Below, in pieces: positions 45,616 to 54,999 of a stretch of DNA of 64,000 nucleotides. The position numbers were made by a program, and so were the translations under genes. The notes under the pieces are model-generated. The model worked only from the letters and a program-made list of their open reading frames with translations, did not search any database and was not told the origin of the DNA. This DNA comes from Sphingorhabdus lacus (lineage in GTDB: Bacteria; Pseudomonadota; Alphaproteobacteria; Sphingomonadales; Sphingomonadaceae), in NCBI RefSeq assembly GCF_009768975.1, contig NZ_CP035733.1, positions 2,400,001 through 2,464,000 of the forward strand, read 5' to 3'. The stretch's first letter is position 1, and every line of letters starts with the position of its first letter.

Positions 45616-46374
45616 TCAGAACAGCCTTAATACCGCCGAAATCGCCGCCAAACCCAAAATCAGCGCGACGAACATGCGCCAGAGGTGCGCAGGGACCCTG
45701 CCGAAAGATTTCGCCCCCAACCAGTTACCTGCAAGCATGGGCAGGAACAGAACGAGCGACAGCCAGAAAAGCCGCCAGCTTGCCAACCCCAGTGCAAAGG
45801 CAGACAGCGTGCCGGCAATCGCCGTTGCGAAAAAGACGAGCATCATCGACGCGCGGGCTTCGGCAGGCGGGATGGGCTGGCGCAGATAATAGGGCACAAC
45901 GGGTGGCCCCGGCATGGCGGCAAAGCCGGTCAATATGCCGGAAGCAACACCGGTCAGCGCGGTTTCCTTGAAACCGGGCCGGACCTCTCCGCGCGGGGGC
46001 AGAAGCACAAGAACAAAGGCGGCAATCGCGATCAACACGATCAGCAGCCGCGCCACATCGGGCGTGGCCTGTTGCAGAAGCCATATCCCCACTGGTGTAG
46101 CCAGCACGGCAAAGGCCGCGATTGTCAGCGCGCTTTGGCGGTGCGCATCGGCATATATGATCCGGATTCCGACGGGTCCGATCAGCACCTGCAGCAATAT
46201 GCCCAGCACCACGGCCTCGCCGGGCGTTACGATCAGACCCAGCATCGGGACAAGAATGATCGCCATGCCAAAACCGGTGAGCCCCCGGACATAGGCGGCG
46301 CCAAATGTCATAACCGCGGCGGACGCCAGCATCAAAGGTTCGACCCCGGCCAAGGCGCTCGCAGGGTTCAGCAT
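45616..46374 (-). CDS. TauE/SafE family sulfite/sulfonate exporter
   Basis: A 252-residue protein with about eight helices. The two-repeat layout and FGAAYVRGLTGFGMAIILVPML plus GVASGILTGFAAMPGPPVVPYYLRQP are the TauE/SafE pattern. Members move sulfonates, sulfite or small organic sulfur anions across the inner membrane. Substrate is not indicated by context. Confidence 0.88.
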   Translation of the reverse strand: MLNPASALAGVEPLMLASAAVMTFGAAYVRGLTGFGMAIILVPMLGLIVTPGEAVVLGILLQVLIGPVGIRIIYADAHRQSALTIAAFAVLATPVGIWLLQQATPDVARLLIVLIAIAAFVLVLLPPRGEVRPGFKETALTGVASGILTGFAAMPGPPVVPYYLRQPIPPAEARASMMLVFFATAIAGTLSAFALGLASWRLFWLSLVLFLPMLAGNWLGAKSFGRVPAHLWRMFVALILGLAAISAVLRLF

Positions 46375-46424
46375 CCTAAAAGGCGCAGACTGTTAATCGG
46401 AAATTGTCCTGAGCCGCCAACTGA

Positions 46425-48425
46425 TCAAGCGCGCAAATCCGGCGGTGTTGCTTCGGCAACCAGCAGCGCAATGGCTTCGTCGAGCGTCATGATCCGCTGC
46501 CCTTCCGAACCAAGCGAACGGATGGCAACCTTGCCTTCCTCTGCCTCGCGCATGCCGACAACCAGCAGATGCGGGACTTTCGCAAGGCTATGCTCACGCA
46601 CCTTGTAGTTGATCTTTTCGTTGCGAAGATCAGACTCAACCCGGATTCCAGCCACCTTCAACTTGGCCTCGACCTGTTCGGCATAGCCGTCGGCGTCCGA
46701 AACGATGGTCGCGACCACCGCCTGCACGGGTGCCAACCAGACCGGGAAGCGGCCGGCATAATGTTCGATCAAGATGCCGATAAACCGTTCGTAAGAGCCG
46801 AAGATCGCACGGTGCAGCATGACGGGCCGGTGGCGGGCGCCATCTTCACCGACATAGCTCGCATCCAGACGTTCGGGCAGAACGCGGTCCGACTGGATTG
46901 TCCCCACCTGCCATGTGCGTCCGATGGCGTCGGTCAGATGCCATTCCAGCTTGGGCGCATAAAAGGCGCCTTCGCCGGGCAGTTCTTCCCAACCATATTC
47001 TTCGGTCGCCAGCCCTGCGCGCACAACGGCGTCGCGCAGTTCATTTTCCGCCTTGTCCCAATCGGCATCGGACCCGAACCGCTTTTCAGGGCGAAGCGCG
47101 AGCTTGATCGAATAGGTAAAGCCGAAATCCTTATAGATCCGGTCCGCCAATGCGCAGAAATCCTGCACCTCGGCTACAATCTGGTCTTCGCGGCAGAAGA
47201 TATGCGCATCGTCCTGCGTAAACTGCCGCACCCGCATCAGGCCGTGCAACGCGCCATGCGGTTCGTTGCGGTGGCAGCAGCCATGCTCATAAAGCCGCAG
47301 CGGAAGGTCGCGATAGGATTTGATACCCTGCCGGAAGATCAGCACATGCGCCGGACAGTTCATCGGCTTCAGCGCCATCCAGTCGGCGTCGCCCGAAATC
47401 ACCGGACCTTCATCATCCACATTCGGAACTTCATCGGGGATCACGAACATATTTTCGCGATATTTGCCCCAATGGCCCGACTGTTCCCACTGCCGCGCAT
47501 CCATCACCTGCGGCGTTTTGACTTCCTGATAGCCGGTCGCATCAATGGCGCGGCGCATATAGGATTCAAGCTGCCGCCAGATGGTAAAGCCATGCGGGTG
47601 CCAGAAGACCGAACCATGTGCCTCTTGCTGCAGATGGAACAGGTCCATATCCTGACCCAAACGGCGATGATCGCGCTTCGCCGCTTCTTCGAGGCGCACC
47701 AGATGCGCATCAAGCTGCTTCTTGTTCAGCCAGCCTGTGCCGTAGATGCGGCTCAGCTGGGCATTATTCTGGTCGCCACGCCAATAGGCACCGGCTACGC
47801 GCGTCAGCTTGAATGCTTGCGGATCAAGCTTTCCGGTCGACGCCAGATGCGGCCCGCGGCACATGTCCATCCAGTCATCGCCCGACCAGTAAACCGTCAG
47901 CTCTTCGCCATCGGGCAATTCACGCGCCCATTCGGCCTTGAAGCTTTCGCCCGCTGCCGCCCATGTCGCGATCAGCGCGTCGCGCGACATAACCTCGCGG
48001 CGCAATGGCTTGTCGGCGCGGATAATCTCGCGCATCTTTTCCTCAATAACCGGCAGATCATCCAGCGTGAACGGCCCGCGGCTGGCGGGTGCCATCACAT
48101 CATAATAGAAACCGTCATCGGTCGCCGGCCCGAACGTAATCTGGGTACCGGGAAACAGCGCCTGCACCGCTTCGGCCAGGATATGCGCAAAGTCATGCCG
48201 CGCCAGTTCAAGGGCATCCGCCTCATCCTTCGCGGTAATCAGCGCCAGATTCGTATCGCTGTCCAATGGCCGCATGATGTCGCGCACCTCGCCATCCACA
48301 CGGGCGGCGAGAGCAGCCTTGGCAAGGCCCGGACCAATTGCGGCGGCAATCTCCGCAGGGGTAGTTCCGCTGGGCACTTCTCGGGCGGAGCCATCGGGAA
48401 GGGTGACGCGGATCATCTCGGACAT
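46425..48425 (-). CDS. thrS: Threonyl-tRNA synthetase
   Basis: A 666-residue class II synthetase. It has an N-terminal TGS domain (about 1-65), the editing domain with [10 protein letters not shown] and the [12 protein letters not shown] [12 protein letters not shown], catalytic motif 2 ([26 protein letters not shown]), and a C-terminal anticodon-binding domain. The ATG at 48425 starts the TGS domain; an upstream in-frame extension is not conserved. No T-box or other attenuator is seen in the 188 bases upstream. Confidence 0.97.
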   Translation of the reverse strand: MSEMIRVTLPDGSAREVPSGTTPAEIAAAIGPGLAKAALAARVDGEVRDIMRPLDSDTNLALITAKDEADALELARHDFAHILAEAVQALFPGTQITFGPATDDGFYYDVMAPASRGPFTLDDLPVIEEKMREIIRADKPLRREVMSRDALIATWAAAGESFKAEWARELPDGEELTVYWSGDDWMDMCRGPHLASTGKLDPQAFKLTRVAGAYWRGDQNNAQLSRIYGTGWLNKKQLDAHLVRLEEAAKRDHRRLGQDMDLFHLQQEAHGSVFWHPHGFTIWRQLESYMRRAIDATGYQEVKTPQVMDARQWEQSGHWGKYRENMFVIPDEVPNVDDEGPVISGDADWMALKPMNCPAHVLIFRQGIKSYRDLPLRLYEHGCCHRNEPHGALHGLMRVRQFTQDDAHIFCREDQIVAEVQDFCALADRIYKDFGFTYSIKLALRPEKRFGSDADWDKAENELRDAVVRAGLATEEYGWEELPGEGAFYAPKLEWHLTDAIGRTWQVGTIQSDRVLPERLDASYVGEDGARHRPVMLHRAIFGSYERFIGILIEHYAGRFPVWLAPVQAVVATIVSDADGYAEQVEAKLKVAGIRVESDLRNEKINYKVREHSLAKVPHLLVVGMREAEEGKVAIRSLGSEGQRIMTLDEAIALLVAEATPPDLRA

Positions 48426-48555
48426 GGGAAAAACTAACTTTCTGGTGTGTTTAAGAAGTGTCCCTTTGCCAGCCCGCGGCCAATGCCGCAACCCCGCAGA
48501 AATGGCGCAGAATGCCCCGGTTAACGTGCGTCTTCATTCAATATGCAAAGGAAAC

Positions 48556-48583
48556 TTGACATTCCTCTCAGTGAATGTAAAGT
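48556..48583 (+). promoter_or_regulatory. Sigma-70-like promoter with embedded inverted repeat
   Basis: TTGACA (48556-48561) and TAAAGT (48578-48583) are spaced by 16 bases. An inverted repeat, ACATTC (48559-48564) and GAATGT (48573-48578), fills the spacer. The element precedes the membrane-protein/XRE pair and could be the regulator's own operator. The rest of 48426-48613 shows nothing else I recognise. Confidence 0.5.
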
Positions 48584-48613
48584 GACCTTGTCTTAAATTA
48601 AAGGTTCATTGAC

Positions 48614-49018
48614 ATGGCAAATTGGAACAGCATGGCGCCCTATATGCGTCGGTATAGCATCCGCATCCTTCTTTTCATGACATCCTATGTGGTCATCCTG
48701 ACCGCCAGCCTGACCTTTGCGCGCAGCGGCGCTGCCCATGGACAGGCCACGCGTATCGGGCTTGCGTTGATCACCGCCTTTCCGGTGATCGGCGTCTTCT
48801 GGGCGATATTCCGGTTGTTGGTGGAAACGGACGATGAATATCAACGTTTCCTGTTTGCCAAGCAGACCCTGTTCGCAACCGCCTTCACCCTGGTCATCGT
48901 GACCGTTTGGCAATTTCTGCAGGTCTATGACGTCGTGGCAACAGGACCCCAATGGATGGGCGTCATCTGGTTTGCCATGCTGGGGCTGGCCGGCCCGATC
49001 GCGCGTTGGAAAGCATGA
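48614..49018 (+). CDS. Hypothetical four-helix membrane protein paired with XRE regulator
   Basis: A 134-residue protein with four predicted membrane helices (about residues 16-37, 49-70, 85-106, 114-131) and a charged central loop (LVETDDEYQRFLFAKQ). I do not recognise a family with certainty. Small proteins of this layout commonly precede a tiny helix-turn-helix gene. The stop overlaps that gene as ATGA. Confidence 0.72.
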   Translation: MANWNSMAPYMRRYSIRILLFMTSYVVILTASLTFARSGAAHGQATRIGLALITAFPVIGVFWAIFRLLVETDDEYQRFLFAKQTLFATAFTLVIVTVWQFLQVYDVVATGPQWMGVIWFAMLGLAGPIARWKA

Positions 49019-49206
49019 AAAACCGTTTGAAAGTCTTGCGTGCCGAGCGCGACTGGAGCCAGCAGGATCTGGCCGATGCGCTGGGCGTGTCGCGCCAGTC
49101 GGTCAATGCGATCGAAACAGGAAAATATGACCCGTCCCTGCCCCTGGCCTTTCGCATAGCCGATCTGTTCGATCTGACCATCGAAGCCATTTTTGTGCGC
49201 GACTGA
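49015..49206 (+). CDS. Minimal XRE-family helix-turn-helix regulator
   Basis: A 63-residue protein that is nothing but a helix-turn-helix: KNRLKVLRAERDWSQQDLADALGVSRQSVNAIETGKYDPSLP, then AFRIADLFDLTIEAIFV. It belongs to the short Cro/XRE group with the VSRQSVNAIE recognition helix, often found after a small membrane protein. It probably represses its own promoter, with the membrane protein as possible sensor. Confidence 0.9.
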   Translation: MKNRLKVLRAERDWSQQDLADALGVSRQSVNAIETGKYDPSLPLAFRIADLFDLTIEAIFVRD

Positions 49207-49227
49207 AATTACCGCCGGAGACTGACC

Positions 49228-50193
49228 TTGAAGCTGACCTTACCCCTGATAATCGCCGCAGCGACGCTGCTGCTGCCCAACGTAGCAAAGGCCCAGACCC
49301 CGCAGTGCGCCGCAAGCGCGAGCACAGCAGTCGAACGGTCAACCTATGACGGACGCCATTTCAGCGTCGAGATCGAGGGACCAGCGCAAGGTGATGTTGA
49401 TGACGTCATCCTGATCCCCGGCCTCGCAACATCACGCGAAGTGTGGGACGCAACGCGTGCGGCCCAACGGTCGTGCGTTCGGCTGCATGTGATTCAGATC
49501 CGCGGATTTGGCGATGCGGCCGAAGCCAATGGTGAAGGCCCCGTTCTGGAACCCTTTGTGCGCGAGCTAGGCGATTATATTGCGGACAGGATTATGGCCG
49601 GGGGCGGGAAGAAGCCCCTGATCGTGGGCCATTCTTTGGGTGGCCTATCCGGATTGATGATTGCGGCCCGCTATCCCGATCTGGTCCGGAAAGTCATGGT
49701 GGTCGATGCCTTGCCGTTCATCGGCACCCTGTTCCATCCCGCCGCCACGGTCGATCTCGTCCGTCCCCAGGCCGAACGGCTGGCCGCCTCTATCCGGTCA
49801 GCCTATGGCCAACCCAAGCCGGTCGATACCGGCCGCGATCCGGGGCCGCAAAGCCAGGCAGGCGGACTCACCAACAATCCGCGTGGCCGCATGACGGTAG
49901 ACCGGTGGAGCCGAAATTCGGACCCCCGCGTCATCGCGCAAGCTTTGCTGGATGTCATGACGACCGATATGCGGCCTGAACTGTCCAAGATTAGCGCACC
50001 GGTCACCTTGCTCTATGCGCAGGATGATAGCGCGATGACCGTCGAACAATCCACCGCCGCTTTCCTGCCGCAATATTCCGGAACGCCCAATTTCAAGGCT
50101 ACCCAGATAAGGGGCAGCTATCATTTCATCATGCTGGACCAACCGGAAAAATTCGCCAAGGCACTGGCCGATTTCATCGCGGGAGCGCCCTAA
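49228..50193 (+). CDS. Exported alpha/beta hydrolase
   Basis: A 321-residue enzyme with a signal peptide (MKLTLPLIIAAATLLLPNVAKA). The nucleophile is S136 in VGHSLGG, the acid is in LYAQDDSAM and the histidine in GSYHFIMLDQP. The start is TTG at 49228, with CGGAG 8 bases before it; no later ATG would keep the signal peptide. Substrate unknown. It is 21 bases after the XRE gene, so it may share its control. Confidence 0.84.
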   Translation: MKLTLPLIIAAATLLLPNVAKAQTPQCAASASTAVERSTYDGRHFSVEIEGPAQGDVDDVILIPGLATSREVWDATRAAQRSCVRLHVIQIRGFGDAAEANGEGPVLEPFVRELGDYIADRIMAGGGKKPLIVGHSLGGLSGLMIAARYPDLVRKVMVVDALPFIGTLFHPAATVDLVRPQAERLAASIRSAYGQPKPVDTGRDPGPQSQAGGLTNNPRGRMTVDRWSRNSDPRVIAQALLDVMTTDMRPELSKISAPVTLLYAQDDSAMTVEQSTAAFLPQYSGTPNFKATQIRGSYHFIMLDQPEKFAKALADFIAGAP

Positions 50194-50202
50194 CCAGCAG
50201 GT

Positions 50203-50628
50203 TCAGTTGCCGCTCTTGTCTTTCCGATAGGGCACAAATTCACCAAGGCTGCACACCGGTCCTGGAATACCGCTTGTACGGTCGACGAGCTTCACAAGGT
50301 CGCCCCGGCATTTCTGGCCGCCAAATTGCTCGGTCACCATGATATCGCTATCCCGCGCAAGACCAGGGCAGCTGCTGCGCAATGTGTTTTTGTACACCAG
50401 GTTGCCGGACACACGATAGAGCAGGATGTCATCACTGACCCGCACGACATTGGTGCTGTTGAAATCGCTGATGCAGTTGACCGCAGTGCCCGCTACTCGG
50501 CCAGCCAGTTCCTTAGTCAGCAATTCAGACTGTTTTTCCGTGAGAGGCTTTGGGGTGCTATCGACATCCCCGCATGAGGTGAGCGCCGCAATGGGCAAGG
50601 CGAGCGCGAGAATCAACTTGCTGTGCAT
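50203..50628 (-). CDS. Hypothetical lipoprotein, DUF6491-like
   Basis: A 141-residue lipoprotein: signal peptide with lipobox LTSC at about C19. The mature part has NCISDFNSTNVVRVSDDILLYR and NTLRSSCPGL with three further cysteines that may form disulfides. This order resembles sphingomonad and xanthomonad proteins of the DUF6491 kind as I recall them; not confirmed. Function unknown. It is convergent with the hydrolase gene. Confidence 0.6.
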   Translation of the reverse strand: MHSKLILALALPIAALTSCGDVDSTPKPLTEKQSELLTKELAGRVAGTAVNCISDFNSTNVVRVSDDILLYRVSGNLVYKNTLRSSCPGLARDSDIMVTEQFGGQKCRGDLVKLVDRTSGIPGPVCSLGEFVPYRKDKSGN

Positions 50629-50676
50629 GATCTTTCTCCTTGGAGGAGTGGTAACTGTAGCAACCTGAACCGAACA

Positions 50677-52167
50677 TTAGCAATATATAGTAGCGCTATG
50701 TCTTTTTTCGCTTGGAGTGACGGTAACCTTCGCGCCGCCCAGATCCATGAGGGGCGCATCGTCCATGACAGCAAGCGCGCGGGCACCACTCTCCATTTCC
50801 AGCAAGAGCGTTGCTGCGCCCGTCACGCCCTTGGCGACGGGACGCGCATAGGTCAGCACGCGGCCTGTGCCTTGGGGTGCTTCATCAAGAGCAACCGATT
50901 CCGGCTGATATGCCGACGGGATTTCGCCAGTCCACGGACGCGGCGGGGGGCTCGCCGTGTAAATGCCGACAGCCTGCTTGGACATCACGCCACCATTGGC
51001 GGTCAGCAGGGCCGGCTTGGTTCGATCCTGACGCAGCCGTTGGACGACGGCAGCGATGCTGTACATTGCATAGCCATTGCCCGGACCCCCGAAGAAATTA
51101 AGCCCGCCGGTAATGGTGTAATCGCCGAGAGCGCGCGCAGGATCGCCCAAGGTATCGACGGCGGCGAACACCGCGACGGGAAAGCAGCTATAGATATCGA
51201 CTGGCCCAAGCTGCGCTGCCTCAAAGCCCGCCTGGTCCAGGGCCGCGTGCAACGCATAATCGAGCGCCTTTGGATGGGTGAGGTCCTTGCGTTCACTATA
51301 AGGGGGCTCTTTGGTTTCGCTGGAACCGGCGAGCCAGATCATCTTGTCGTCCGCCACACCCAGTTCACGCGCCTTGCCCGCGCTTGTCAGAATGACTGCG
51401 CCGCCCAGATCGACTGCATCCTGCGCAACCCGCCAGCGTCGGTATATATCGGTCAGCGGATAGTCGCTTTCATTATCCCGGACCAGATCGCTGACGGTAA
51501 AATGCTTCGCGAATTGCGCATGCTCACGCGCTAAAGACGCGACCGACATGGCAGCGCCCAGTTCGGCCATATGGACCAGATAATCCTCACGAGACAGCCC
51601 GAGACCCAAGCGTCGCGCATTTTCGAGAAGCGAATAGGCCAGGGGCATTGATATGATGCCGTGGCGGATTTCGGCCCGGCTCAATATCGGAAAAGTTGAA
51701 AGCCTGTTATCAAAAGGGGTGTCTGACGCCAGACGCCAATCCAGTTCGACGCCCGCCTTGCGCGCCCGCTTGGCGGTGCCCATTGCCTCTGCCGCGACAA
51801 TGACCGCCAACCCGGTCTCCCCACGCCGGATCTCGCCCGCCAATTCGTGGACCATCGCCTGCGGACTTTGTCCGCCGACATCGGCATAAATCAGCCGCGC
51901 GGCGGAAATGCCACCTGCCGCGCCAAAGGCTTCGGGGACATTATCGGGCGAACCTGTGCCCATCGAAACACCGCTGTCTTCGAATGTCCGGATAGCAGCG
52001 ATCACGTCTATGGCCGCGGCGACGGCATCTGCCTGACCCGTGTCGGCGAGCGCAACCTTTATGGCTTGGCCTGCCAGTTCAACCGGACGCGGCCATTCGC
52101 CCGCAACCGTCCTGCGGCTTGCTTCACCTACCCCGATTATGACGGGAGCTTGTGCATCAAAACCCAC
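50677..52167 (-). CDS. Thiolase-like acetyl-CoA acetyltransferase family protein
   Basis: A 496-residue thiolase-superfamily protein. Strands and helices follow the fold (APVIIGVGEASRR; AVIVAAEAMGTAKRA; SCFPVAVFAAVDTLG; GGLNFFGGPGNGYAMYSI). At the place of the usual nucleophile, DVGGQSPQAM, there is no cysteine, so a normal degradative thiolase mechanism is unlikely. Homologues of this long form may act in unusual acyl-CoA or sterol degradation. It starts at GTG (52167) and is divergent from the CaiB gene. Confidence 0.78.
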   Translation of the reverse strand: MGFDAQAPVIIGVGEASRRTVAGEWPRPVELAGQAIKVALADTGQADAVAAAIDVIAAIRTFEDSGVSMGTGSPDNVPEAFGAAGGISAARLIYADVGGQSPQAMVHELAGEIRRGETGLAVIVAAEAMGTAKRARKAGVELDWRLASDTPFDNRLSTFPILSRAEIRHGIISMPLAYSLLENARRLGLGLSREDYLVHMAELGAAMSVASLAREHAQFAKHFTVSDLVRDNESDYPLTDIYRRWRVAQDAVDLGGAVILTSAGKARELGVADDKMIWLAGSSETKEPPYSERKDLTHPKALDYALHAALDQAGFEAAQLGPVDIYSCFPVAVFAAVDTLGDPARALGDYTITGGLNFFGGPGNGYAMYSIAAVVQRLRQDRTKPALLTANGGVMSKQAVGIYTASPPPRPWTGEIPSAYQPESVALDEAPQGTGRVLTYARPVAKGVTGAATLLLEMESGARALAVMDDAPLMDLGGAKVTVTPSEKRHSATIYC

Positions 52168-52244
52168 CCGATATTCCTCTCACAAAGTTCTTAACTGTAC
52201 GCTTAAATATGCTAGCAGGTGATGCAAGAATAAAGGAGAGCGTG

Positions 52245-53438
52245 ATGGCAGCCTGGCCGAAACTAAAATGGGACAAAGAGCCCACAGGACCCCTGAAAGG
52301 CATTAAAGTCGTGGATATGGCGACCGTCGTGCTCGGCCCCTACGCGACCGTGCAGCTTGCCGACTTGGGGGCCGAGGTCATCAAGATCGAAAATAGCGAA
52401 GGGAACACCCCGGGCGATCTGATGCGGCACGCCGGCGATTCGCCTACCAAGCAGCATGGGCCGATATTTGCCGCGTTGAACCGCAACAAAAAGGCCATCA
52501 ACCTCAACATTAAAAAGCCCGAAGACAAGGCCGTGCTCGAAGCCTTGCTGGAGGAAGCCGACGTCTTCATCCACAATGTCCGCATGGCCGGCATGGAGCG
52601 CCTTGGATTTGGCTATGATGCGGTCAAAGCGATCAATCCCAATATCGTTTATGTGCACTGCGCCGGTTTTGGCGCAGGGGGAGCCTATGGGGAGCGGCAA
52701 GCCTATGATGATCTCATCCAGGCAGCGTCCGGCTTTGCGGCCTTAAGTGAACAGCGGGACGGCGGACGGCCGACCTATGCACCTTCTTTGGTTGCCGACA
52801 AGGTCAGCGGCCTGTTCGCCGCCAATGCCACCATGGCCGCGTTGCTGGCCCGGGCGGGAGGACAAGGTGGCCAATTTGTGCAGGTTCCAATGTTCGAATG
52901 CTTCACCTGGTTCCATATGGTCGAAAATCTGTGGGGCGAAACCTTCATTCCGGGCACCGGGCGGATGGGCTATACACGGTCGGTCAATCCGCGGCGGCGG
53001 CCCTATCCGACGAAGGACAGTTTCATCGCCATCGTTCCCTATAACGACCGGCAATGGGCGAAGTTCTTCGAACTGGGTGGACGGCCCGGCGTCTTTGATG
53101 ACCCGCGATTTGCCACCTATCAGGAACGGACCAAGCATACCGGAGAACTCTATGCGCTCATCGAAGAGGTCACGGCCGAACGGACCACGGACGAATGGCT
53201 CGACCTGTTGGCGGAAAACGACATACCGGCGATGAAATATAACCGGATGGCGGACGTGCTGACGGATCCCCATCTGGCCGATGTCGCGTTTTTCGAAGAA
53301 GTGGAAAGCCCTGTGCTGGGGAAATATCGGACCATGAAGCATCCGGTGCATTATGCCGGAACGCCGGTGACCAATTACGCCCATCCGCCAATGCTTGATG
53401 CCGACGGCGATGAAATCAGGAGCGCGCTCGGATTTTAG
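52245..53438 (+). CDS. CaiB/BaiF family CoA-transferase
   Basis: A 397-residue family III CoA-transferase. LKGIKVVDMATVVLGPYATVQLADLGAEVIKIE is the N-terminal signature and D155/D156 in RQAYDDLIQAASG hold the likely catalytic aspartate. Such enzymes swap CoA between two acids through a mixed anhydride. AAAGGAGAG before the ATG at 52245 sets the start. With the nearby catabolic genes it could activate a carboxylic acid or racemise a 2-methylacyl-CoA. Confidence 0.88.
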   Translation: MAAWPKLKWDKEPTGPLKGIKVVDMATVVLGPYATVQLADLGAEVIKIENSEGNTPGDLMRHAGDSPTKQHGPIFAALNRNKKAINLNIKKPEDKAVLEALLEEADVFIHNVRMAGMERLGFGYDAVKAINPNIVYVHCAGFGAGGAYGERQAYDDLIQAASGFAALSEQRDGGRPTYAPSLVADKVSGLFAANATMAALLARAGGQGGQFVQVPMFECFTWFHMVENLWGETFIPGTGRMGYTRSVNPRRRPYPTKDSFIAIVPYNDRQWAKFFELGGRPGVFDDPRFATYQERTKHTGELYALIEEVTAERTTDEWLDLLAENDIPAMKYNRMADVLTDPHLADVAFFEEVESPVLGKYRTMKHPVHYAGTPVTNYAHPPMLDADGDEIRSALGF

Positions 53439-53454
53439 AGCGCGCCTCCGGGCG

Positions 53455-54093
53455 TCAGGCCAATAGCCCCCGCATGATCAAATCGATTGTATGGTCGCGA
53501 TAGCGGTCGCGCATATTTTCGTTGAAATCGTCCTGATTATAACAGTGCCGCAAAACTAGGCGGGAGGAATAGAAGCGATCCGCAGCACCGGTGACCGTGA
53601 AGTAGAAAAACTGCGGGTCAATGTTGCGGAACTTGCCTGCTTTCACGCCTTCGCTGATCAGCGTGTCATAGGCCTTGGAAATCGGGCGGAGGTAGAGGTC
53701 GGCGATCCGGGCGGCTTCGGTCGGCGCGCTGTCGCGTACCATGCGCATCAGCAGGCGGTTGAGATAGGGAAAGGCGTAATAGGTATCGATCACGGCGCCA
53801 ATATGCAACCGCAGCTTTTCTTCCGGCGGCATGTCCTTGGCCACCAAAGCCCCGAGGCCATGGACGATATTGCCCATATCCCGGTCGAGCAGGGCCAGCA
53901 TCAAGCCGTTCTTGTTCCCGAAATAATATTTGACGAGCGCGCTGTTGAGACCGGCGCGCATCGACAGTTCCGAAAGCGACAAATCGATGGTGTCACCATC
54001 GCGCATGATCTGGCTTGCCGCCTCAATCAACTGGTCGCGCGCATTTCCGCTTTCCGGTGCGTCGCTAATCAACTTTGGTCCACTACTGGCCAT
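53455..54093 (-). CDS. TetR-family regulator of the acyl-CoA cluster
   Basis: A 212-residue regulator. The N-terminal helix-turn-helix is DLSLSELSMRAGLNSALVKYYFGNKNGLMLALLDRD (about residues 33-68). The C-terminal ligand domain resembles acyl-CoA-responsive TetR proteins (LGALVAKDMPPEEKLRLHIGAVIDTYYAFPYLNRLLMR). I use the ATG at 54093 with GGGGAG upstream; a GTG at 54126 overlaps the preceding stop as GTGA and is an alternative. It is last in a four-gene run. Confidence 0.87.
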   Translation of the reverse strand: MASSGPKLISDAPESGNARDQLIEAASQIMRDGDTIDLSLSELSMRAGLNSALVKYYFGNKNGLMLALLDRDMGNIVHGLGALVAKDMPPEEKLRLHIGAVIDTYYAFPYLNRLLMRMVRDSAPTEAARIADLYLRPISKAYDTLISEGVKAGKFRNIDPQFFYFTVTGAADRFYSSRLVLRHCYNQDDFNENMRDRYRDHTIDLIMRGLLA

Positions 54094-54122
54094 ATGCTCC
54101 CCATCGCCTCCCTGACGTAGCG

Positions 54123-54995
54123 TCACTTATAAGCAGGTTCATCCCACCAAGGAAAGAAGTCCGGCAAATCTGTGGATATTTTATCCGGATAGTTGGGAGA
54201 GCGTTTTTCAAGGAAGCTGGCTATGCCTTCAGCCGCATCGCCGGAGCGGGCGCGGCGGTATATCGCGCGGCTGTCAATCTGATGTGCAGCCATGGGATGA
54301 TCCGCCGACGGAAGGCGCCACAGCATAGCTCTGGTCAGCGCAATCGAGACCGGCGCAGTGTTATCCGCAATCTCGCGCGCCAGCTTCTGCGCCTCGGGCA
54401 ACAGATCGGTAGGCGCATGAACCGACCGGACCAAGCCGCCCTTCAGCGCTTCAGCCGCGTCAAAAACCCGTCCGGTCATGCACCATTCCAATGCCTGCTG
54501 CATGCCGACCAGCCGTGGCAGGAACCAACTGGATGCCGCCTCTGGCACAATTCCGCGGCGCGCAAAGACAAAGCCAAAACGGGCAGTATCGCTCGCCAGC
54601 CGGAAATCCATCGGCAGCTGCATCGTCGCACCGATGCCAACCGCTGCGCCATTGATCGCGCCAATGACCGGCTTTTTGCATTGGAAGATGCGAAGCGTAA
54701 GCCGCCCGCCGGAATCGCGCACCCGCTCATCCGACAGCGATTCGACCTTCGACCCGCTGGCAAAAACATCACCGCCGCCATCAGGCGTCAGATCGGCCCC
54801 TGCGCAGAAAGCCCGCTCACCCGAACCCGTTACGATGACGGCACGGACGGCATCATCGGCATCCACCAGATCAAAGGCCGAGCACATTTCCCGCATCATC
54901 ACATTCGTGAAGGCGTTCATCTTTTCCGGGCGATTGAGCGTGATGGTGGCGATACTGTCGGCCACGTCATAACGGATCTGGGTGAAGTCGGTCAT
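54123..54995 (-). CDS. Enoyl-CoA hydratase/isomerase (crotonase) A
   Basis: A 290-residue crotonase. The oxyanion-hole segments are AFCAGADLTPDGGG (about residues 70-83) and AINGAAVGIGATMQLPMDFRLAS. The usual catalytic glutamate position falls in FARRGIVPEAASSWFLPRLVG. It hydrates or isomerises a 2-enoyl-CoA. The start is 4 bases after the SDR stop; it is coupled at the far end to the TetR gene. Confidence 0.9.
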   Translation of the reverse strand: MTDFTQIRYDVADSIATITLNRPEKMNAFTNVMMREMCSAFDLVDADDAVRAVIVTGSGERAFCAGADLTPDGGGDVFASGSKVESLSDERVRDSGGRLTLRIFQCKKPVIGAINGAAVGIGATMQLPMDFRLASDTARFGFVFARRGIVPEAASSWFLPRLVGMQQALEWCMTGRVFDAAEALKGGLVRSVHAPTDLLPEAQKLAREIADNTAPVSIALTRAMLWRLPSADHPMAAHQIDSRAIYRRARSGDAAEGIASFLEKRSPNYPDKISTDLPDFFPWWDEPAYK

Positions 54996-54999
54996 GGCC

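Noticed and set aside
46569-48437. Long open frame antisense to thrS
   Set aside because: It is an antisense shadow of a highly conserved synthetase in GC-rich sequence; its product is rich in Arg, His and Gln and has no domain.
48426-48613. T-box or attenuator for thrS
   Set aside because: No T-box bulge, specifier or terminator-like stem is seen on the thrS strand.
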